Source: Paenibacillus sp. FSL H3-0469
GTDB lineage: Bacteria; Bacillota; Bacilli; Paenibacillales; Paenibacillaceae
Length of the DNA stretch: 64,000 nt
Direction of reading: 5' to 3'
NCBI RefSeq assembly: GCF_038051945.1
Contig: NZ_CP150302.1
Coordinates: 4,340,001 to 4,404,000 of the forward strand
A program made the position numbers and the translations under genes. Below, piece by piece: positions 60,281 to 64,000 of this stretch; position 1 is the stretch's first letter, and each line of letters opens with the position of its first letter. Under the pieces are notes generated by a model. It saw only the letters and a program-made list of their open reading frames with translations. It did no database searches and was not told the DNA's origin.

Positions 60281-60820
60281 TTATTTCTCAATCTTTAAGT
60301 TATTTTCTAAAGCGTACACAACCTTCGGATCTTTAATCCAATAATGAATAACCCCATTATTTTGATTTGTCTTTTCGACGAGTCCTATGCGTTCCATACC
60401 AATAACATAGTTCTGAGTAGAACCACCTGTTCCGACCATCCTGTCCAACTGACTTCTAGTGAAGTTAGCATCCTCTAGTTTTAACAAGTGAGAGATATAT
60501 GAATAAAATTCCATTGAATTTGCTCGTGTATTCTGTTTCCTAGGATAATATTCGTAATAATTAATATTTTTGCTTCTATCTCTTGAGTAAACTCATTAGA
60601 AAAGAGTCCTCTAAAACCACTGATTTTCCCGTTAGAGTAAGTATATATTCGTTTGTTTAAAGCTCATTCTAAATCTATTCTGGACCATCCTAGTGTCGGG
60701 AAGTAATGCTTTTGGGTTCTGACATGCTCCAACAAATAGTTAAAAGGTGTTGTCCAAATTGATACAACAATTTGAATTTTGTCATTAAGTAACAGTTTAT
60801 TATCTGTCAAAAGGGGCTGT
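60281..60820 (-). pseudogene. Decayed gene ending in a winged-helix-like segment
   Basis: The last 77 codons (60281-60514; FTRSQLDRMVGTGGSTQNYV then IGLVEKTNQNNGVIHYW) look like a winged-helix domain, but the ATG lacks a ribosome site. Upstream, the frame continues through NINYYEYYPRKQNTRANS, shifts near 60580 to FRGLFSNEFTQE, and hits a stop near 60645 in a run that begins DNKLLLNDKI. One frameshift and one stop therefore separate pieces that read like one protein. Identity unknown; the region otherwise holds nothing. Confidence 0.45.
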
Positions 60821-60867
60821 CTAAAACAAGCCATTTCGTGGCATTTTGGGAAAGACCCATTAACTTC

Positions 60868-62166
60868 TTATAATATCATACCGTGTGTTGCGAGTTTGCA
60901 GGTCTCCGCTTGCAATAAATACTGGTAGAGCAAATCTGTTTTGCTCATTTCCGCCTGCCGCTGTGTCTGACTGGCCTTATCCAATTCACTCAGCGATAAC
61001 CTGCCTTTTGAATATAGCTGGCTCGCGTCCTCTGCAAGCTGGGCAGCGTCTTGTTCCTCATCTATTGCATCCTGCAGTCGATAGTATAACTCAGTCAGCT
61101 TCGCCTTCTGATCAGCCCATTTATTCTCCAGCCTAGACCATATGGCATCTCTTTGACTAACAGCATTCGACCAAAGCACCGTATAGTAGTGCTTCAACTC
61201 CGTTCCAGGGTCTGTTAGACTGTTCAGATTATCCTTGGCAAACTTTATCTTCGCATCCGCTTCTTGAATTTCATAATTGCGAGATAAGTCTAGAGTCTGC
61301 TCGTAATCAGTTAATTGGGGAGTTGCAATTGTAATATTCTCAATCTCAATTGAGGTATGCAGGTCCAGCTTTAACTCTCGTGCCAACTGCCCCAACTGTG
61401 TTTTATAGCCTCTAACCTGAGAATCCAGCTTACTTTGCTGAATACGCTGTTGCCTTTGCACCTCATCCCACTCACTCTTGGATGTCCTTCCGGTACGAAA
61501 CAGGATCTGGGCATCCGAAGCTAGTGTGCTGGAGTGAGCATACATATTTTGTTGATACGCTATTTGGGATGATAGAGCCGCTAATTGAATATATTGCTGA
61601 CTAACGGCATAGATTACAAGTTGTTGTGTCTTCATGAGAGCAAGTTCTGCCAGTTCGTTATCATAGACCAAACTTCTAAGTTGAGCCTCATAGGTTTGCA
61701 GTTGCTTGTCTTTCAACTGCTCATTATAGCTAGTTTGCATTTGGGACTGGAGCCCGATCCACTGATTAATCGAACTATTAATGGCGATTTGAAGTCCAAT
61801 TGCTTGAAGAATCTGTTGCTGTTCCTCTTCACCTAACTGATTGAATTCCGGGATTTGCTGTAAAAAATCAGTTGTGTTCACTGGAAAAAGACCCAAATTC
61901 ACAGAAACGCTTTTAGACTCCAGTTCCTTTTTCTCCGAAGCTATATAAGCAGTATTAGCGCTGCTCTCCGTAATCTTACCCTTAGCCTGCTGGATATCAT
62001 CAATGTTTGTAAGAGCTAGTTGAACAGCTTCCTCCATCGAAAGCTTCCTTACAGAAGACACAGAAGATGACGAAATTGTACCATCTGCATAAGCAGATGG
62101 TACCCAAAGGACCAACCATATTCCTAGATATATAAAGATTAATTGATTTTTTTTTAAGAATCCCAT
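60868..62166 (-). CDS. TolC-family-like long coiled-coil protein
   Basis: A 432-aa protein with signal peptide MGFLKKNQLIFIYLGIWLVL (cleavage near SAYADG), then SMEEAVQLALTNIDDIQQAKGKI, a TolC/OEP-type opening, and long amphipathic helices to the C-terminus. TolC proteins normally span an outer membrane; in a monoderm the protein would sit outside the membrane as an extension of the exporter, or bridge the wall. GAGAGGG and ATG 62166 decide the start. It follows the HlyD-like gene by 13 bases. Confidence 0.8.
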   Translation of the reverse strand: MGFLKKNQLIFIYLGIWLVLWVPSAYADGTISSSSVSSVRKLSMEEAVQLALTNIDDIQQAKGKITESSANTAYIASEKKELESKSVSVNLGLFPVNTTDFLQQIPEFNQLGEEEQQQILQAIGLQIAINSSINQWIGLQSQMQTSYNEQLKDKQLQTYEAQLRSLVYDNELAELALMKTQQLVIYAVSQQYIQLAALSSQIAYQQNMYAHSSTLASDAQILFRTGRTSKSEWDEVQRQQRIQQSKLDSQVRGYKTQLGQLARELKLDLHTSIEIENITIATPQLTDYEQTLDLSRNYEIQEADAKIKFAKDNLNSLTDPGTELKHYYTVLWSNAVSQRDAIWSRLENKWADQKAKLTELYYRLQDAIDEEQDAAQLAEDASQLYSKGRLSLSELDKASQTQRQAEMSKTDLLYQYLLQAETCKLATHGMIL

Positions 62167-62179
62167 CCCTGAACCCTCT

Positions 62180-63841
62180 CTATTCCTTGAGATTGATCTT
62201 CTCCAGTACAAAGTCGAGAATGCGTTTGGAGTCGGTGATAATATAAGCCTCAGCGCTCATTCCCAAGCGGATCTCACCCTGTTCTCCTCGGCGATTGACT
62301 AAGTTTTTGCCGGATAATGCTGCCTCCACTAGATAATAGCTACGGCCGTCCTGCTGAACGACAGAATCGCTGGCAATAGAGGTAACGGTTCCGGTCAGGG
62401 AGCCATAACTCTGCTTGGGAAACGCAGCAAAATTAAAGTGGACCTTGTCACCGAGCTTGATCTGTCCTGCTTCGGAATTAGGAACAGCCAAACTCATTTT
62501 ATACATGGATTCGTTAGCGGGAATGACTGCAAGCAAGGCTTCTCCCGTCTGGACTACATCTCCTACATTGACTTCTTTAAGAATGTTCAGCGTGCCGTCA
62601 ATAGGGGCAGAGAGACTACGGTTACTTTTCTCCAGCTTCAGTTGCTGAATGTTGTTTTGCAGTAACTTCGCGTTGGCCTGCTCCTCTTCGATTGAGCTGC
62701 CTATCTGAACAATCCGGTCTGCCTTCAATTTGTTCAGGGCTGTCTGTTCCACAGATCGTCCAAGTTCTTTACTGTTCTCCAAATCCTCAAGTTCTTGGAT
62801 CAGCTTGTCCTGCTGCAATCGGGTTCCTTCCGCTTCTGAGTATCTGGCAGACGCTTGCCGGATCAGTGTTTCCAGATCGGTTTGCAGCTCTTTCAGCTGA
62901 ACGTCCGCATCCGATACATTAGCGGAAATACCCGAAAGAGTCTCTTCTCTGAACTGCTCAACCTGAGAGGCCGACGTATCGGCCTCTCTCCGCGCATTTT
63001 CAAGCTCCACCTGCGATACAAGCCTTTCGCCGAGTTCCTCCAAACTATGATAATCCGCTTCCTTTTCCTCAGCTACTTTCTTTAACTGTCCGTACTTGGT
63101 CTCGTAAGCCGCATATTGTTGACTGTGTTTGCTCTCGACGGAAGCTGGCATGCTTCGATTCTCAGCTACAGAATACTGAAGAAGCTTCTCCTGCTCAAGC
63201 TCGGTTTGAAGCAATCCGAGCTTGCGTTTTATATCGACTTGTTGCTCTGTAAGCTTGGATTGATGGACCTCCAGATCGTTCTTTAGCAACGCCTGTGAAC
63301 CCATATTGTCATGAATGGCCGAGGCGATTTCTTGTGATGATGCAGACTGGCTCTGTTGAATCCGCTGATTTTCCAGCAAAAATTGCTCTACCTCATCATA
63401 ATAAACCACTTCGTCCGGCAGAGTCTTCGAGAAATCGTTATGAAGTGAGGCTACACTATTCCGGTACCTCTTGAGCAGTGATAGCCTGCGGTTGCTTTTC
63501 TCCAGTTGCCCGGTTTGAGAAGCCAATTGAAGATCCAGATCCTTGGTGTCCATCGCTATCAGCTCTGTACCTTTTTGTACGGTCATTCCTTCTCTGACTT
63601 TAACATCGGTGACTTTCCCCATTGATGAAGTCTGCACAGTACTGACCTTCTCGTTAGGCCGAACTATTGCCGCCGCCTTGGACGTTGTGTCAATCTCTCC
63701 ATAATAGGACCAGATGGCTGCCGCACCTAGCAACACTAGCAAAAGGAGCAAAAATCCTGATATAAAGCGATGTGTCTTAGCTTCAAGCAGTTCACGGCTA
63801 TCCGTCATTTCACTTAATTCAGTTAACTTAATCTGCACCAT
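62180..63841 (-). CDS. HlyD-family membrane-fusion (adaptor) protein
   Basis: A 553-aa adaptor: short cytoplasmic N-terminus, one helix (about 29-50, GFLLLLLVLLGAAAIWSYYG), first half of a lipoyl/barrel-sandwich domain (TVQTSSMGKVTDVKVREGMT), a very long coiled coil (about 110-400), then the second lipoyl half (LSAPIDGTLNILKEVNVGDV) and a beta-barrel. It follows the ABC exporter gene with no gap (TAA-ATG) and precedes the TolC-like gene, so these three form a tripartite exporter of type I secretion layout. Confidence 0.9.
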   Translation of the reverse strand: MVQIKLTELSEMTDSRELLEAKTHRFISGFLLLLLVLLGAAAIWSYYGEIDTTSKAAAIVRPNEKVSTVQTSSMGKVTDVKVREGMTVQKGTELIAMDTKDLDLQLASQTGQLEKSNRRLSLLKRYRNSVASLHNDFSKTLPDEVVYYDEVEQFLLENQRIQQSQSASSQEIASAIHDNMGSQALLKNDLEVHQSKLTEQQVDIKRKLGLLQTELEQEKLLQYSVAENRSMPASVESKHSQQYAAYETKYGQLKKVAEEKEADYHSLEELGERLVSQVELENARREADTSASQVEQFREETLSGISANVSDADVQLKELQTDLETLIRQASARYSEAEGTRLQQDKLIQELEDLENSKELGRSVEQTALNKLKADRIVQIGSSIEEEQANAKLLQNNIQQLKLEKSNRSLSAPIDGTLNILKEVNVGDVVQTGEALLAVIPANESMYKMSLAVPNSEAGQIKLGDKVHFNFAAFPKQSYGSLTGTVTSIASDSVVQQDGRSYYLVEAALSGKNLVNRRGEQGEIRLGMSAEAYIITDSKRILDFVLEKINLKE

Positions 63842-64000
63842 TTATCGTTCACCCGGTCTTCCCGCATATGCAAATTGCTCCTCATCCTCAGGCAGTTGAT
63901 CCTTCCAAAGACTGTAGTATTTCCCCCTTTGGTTCTGTAACTGCCGGTGACTTCCGGATTCGATGACATGCCCCTTCTCCATGACGTAAATCCGGTCGCA
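63842..64000 (-). CDS. Exporter ABC transporter, C-terminal end (cut by window edge)
   Basis: The last 52 codons read CDRIYVMEKGHVIESGSHRQ-LQNQRGKYYSLWKDQ, the end of an ABC-type exporter nucleotide-binding domain (after the H-loop). Its stop directly abuts the HlyD start. A peptide/bacteriocin or RTX-type ABC exporter is likely, with or without a C39 peptidase domain upstream of the window. Confidence 0.85.
   Translation of the reverse strand, partial: CDRIYVMEKGHVIESGSHRQLQNQRGKYYSLWKDQLPEDEEQFAYAGRPGER

Noticed and set aside
60780..60867. GGGGCTGTCTAAAACAAG as an insertion-sequence terminal repeat
   Set aside because: Resembles some IS ends, but no partner inverted repeat, transposase or target duplication is visible nearby; the GCCA/TGGC hairpin fits a weak terminator for the TolC-like gene.
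1..64000. CRISPR arrays, tRNA/rRNA genes, prophage and riboswitches
   Set aside because: No spaced direct repeats, cloverleaf signatures, phage structural genes or recognisable riboswitch cores were seen by eye; a dedicated covariance search could still find small RNAs.

Overview
The window looks like a Paenibacillus (Bacillota, Paenibacillaceae) chromosome segment. The evidence is a YesM/YesN two-component pair beside a CUT1-type sugar ABC transporter, an SLH-anchored giant surface protein, many AGGAGG ribosome binding sites, many small one-component regulators each paired with a redox or hydrolytic enzyme, and mixed AT/GC composition. No rRNA, tRNA, CRISPR array, phage or intact insertion sequence was recognised. 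This genus assignment is inference from gene content.

Layout. 1-8 kb: a YesN/YesM two-component system (minus strand) faces a sugar-uptake operon (plus strand) of binding protein, two permeases, a GH172/DUF2961 glycosidase-like enzyme and a second binding protein; a cre-like palindrome precedes it. 8-20 kb: short regulator-enzyme modules. These are MarR + 4-TM protein + NmrA-like oxidoreductase, rifampin ADP-ribosyltransferase (arr), HxlR/RidA, Nudix, ArsR + luciferase-like oxidoreductase + MFS pump, MerR + beta-hydroxyacid dehydrogenase, and an HTH-TPR regulator. An unknown 313-aa protein is intact at 19.4-20.3 kb and present as a deletion pseudogene at 10.8-11.6 kb. 20.4-25.6 kb: a 1707-aa cell-surface protein with beta-helix, LamG-like, three 204-bp tandem repeats and three SLH domains. 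25.8-34.9 kb: transglutaminase-like/AraC, beta-lactamase-like, DUF3592, a WYL regulator fused to an antibiotic-biosynthesis-monooxygenase (ABM) domain, DinB, TetR/MBL and MBL/MerR modules. 35.5-41.5 kb: a five-gene response regulator-kinase-VanZ-ABC operon that looks like a peptide-antibiotic sensing/resistance module. 41.6-50.9 kb: methyltransferase, U32 peptidase, DsbA-like, SDR/TetR, ECF sigma with DUF3600 anti-sigma, VOC, and sialate-O-acetylesterase-like genes. 51-54 kb: a patchwork of gene relics followed by a second, diverged copy of the MarR/4-TM/NmrA module. 54-60 kb: csaA, ABM monooxygenase, TetR/SDR with four clear operators, Crp/SDR, WYL/RibD-like, and degraded genes. 60.8-64 kb: a TolC-like protein, a long HlyD-like adaptor and the end of an exporter ABC protein, forming a three-part export operon cut by the window edge.

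The most striking structural features are a ~2.2-kb segmental duplication (7927-10165 versus 51648-53856) that keeps its operators and terminator; a high density of gene relics (10.8, 41.6, 46.0, 51.0, 58.2, 59.9 and 60.3-60.8 kb); a set of readable operator palindromes that pair local regulators with their targets; and a TolC/HlyD/ABC export set in what appears to be a monoderm. Start codons were moved to the nearest position with a good Shine-Dalgarno wherever the longest reading frame began too far upstream.
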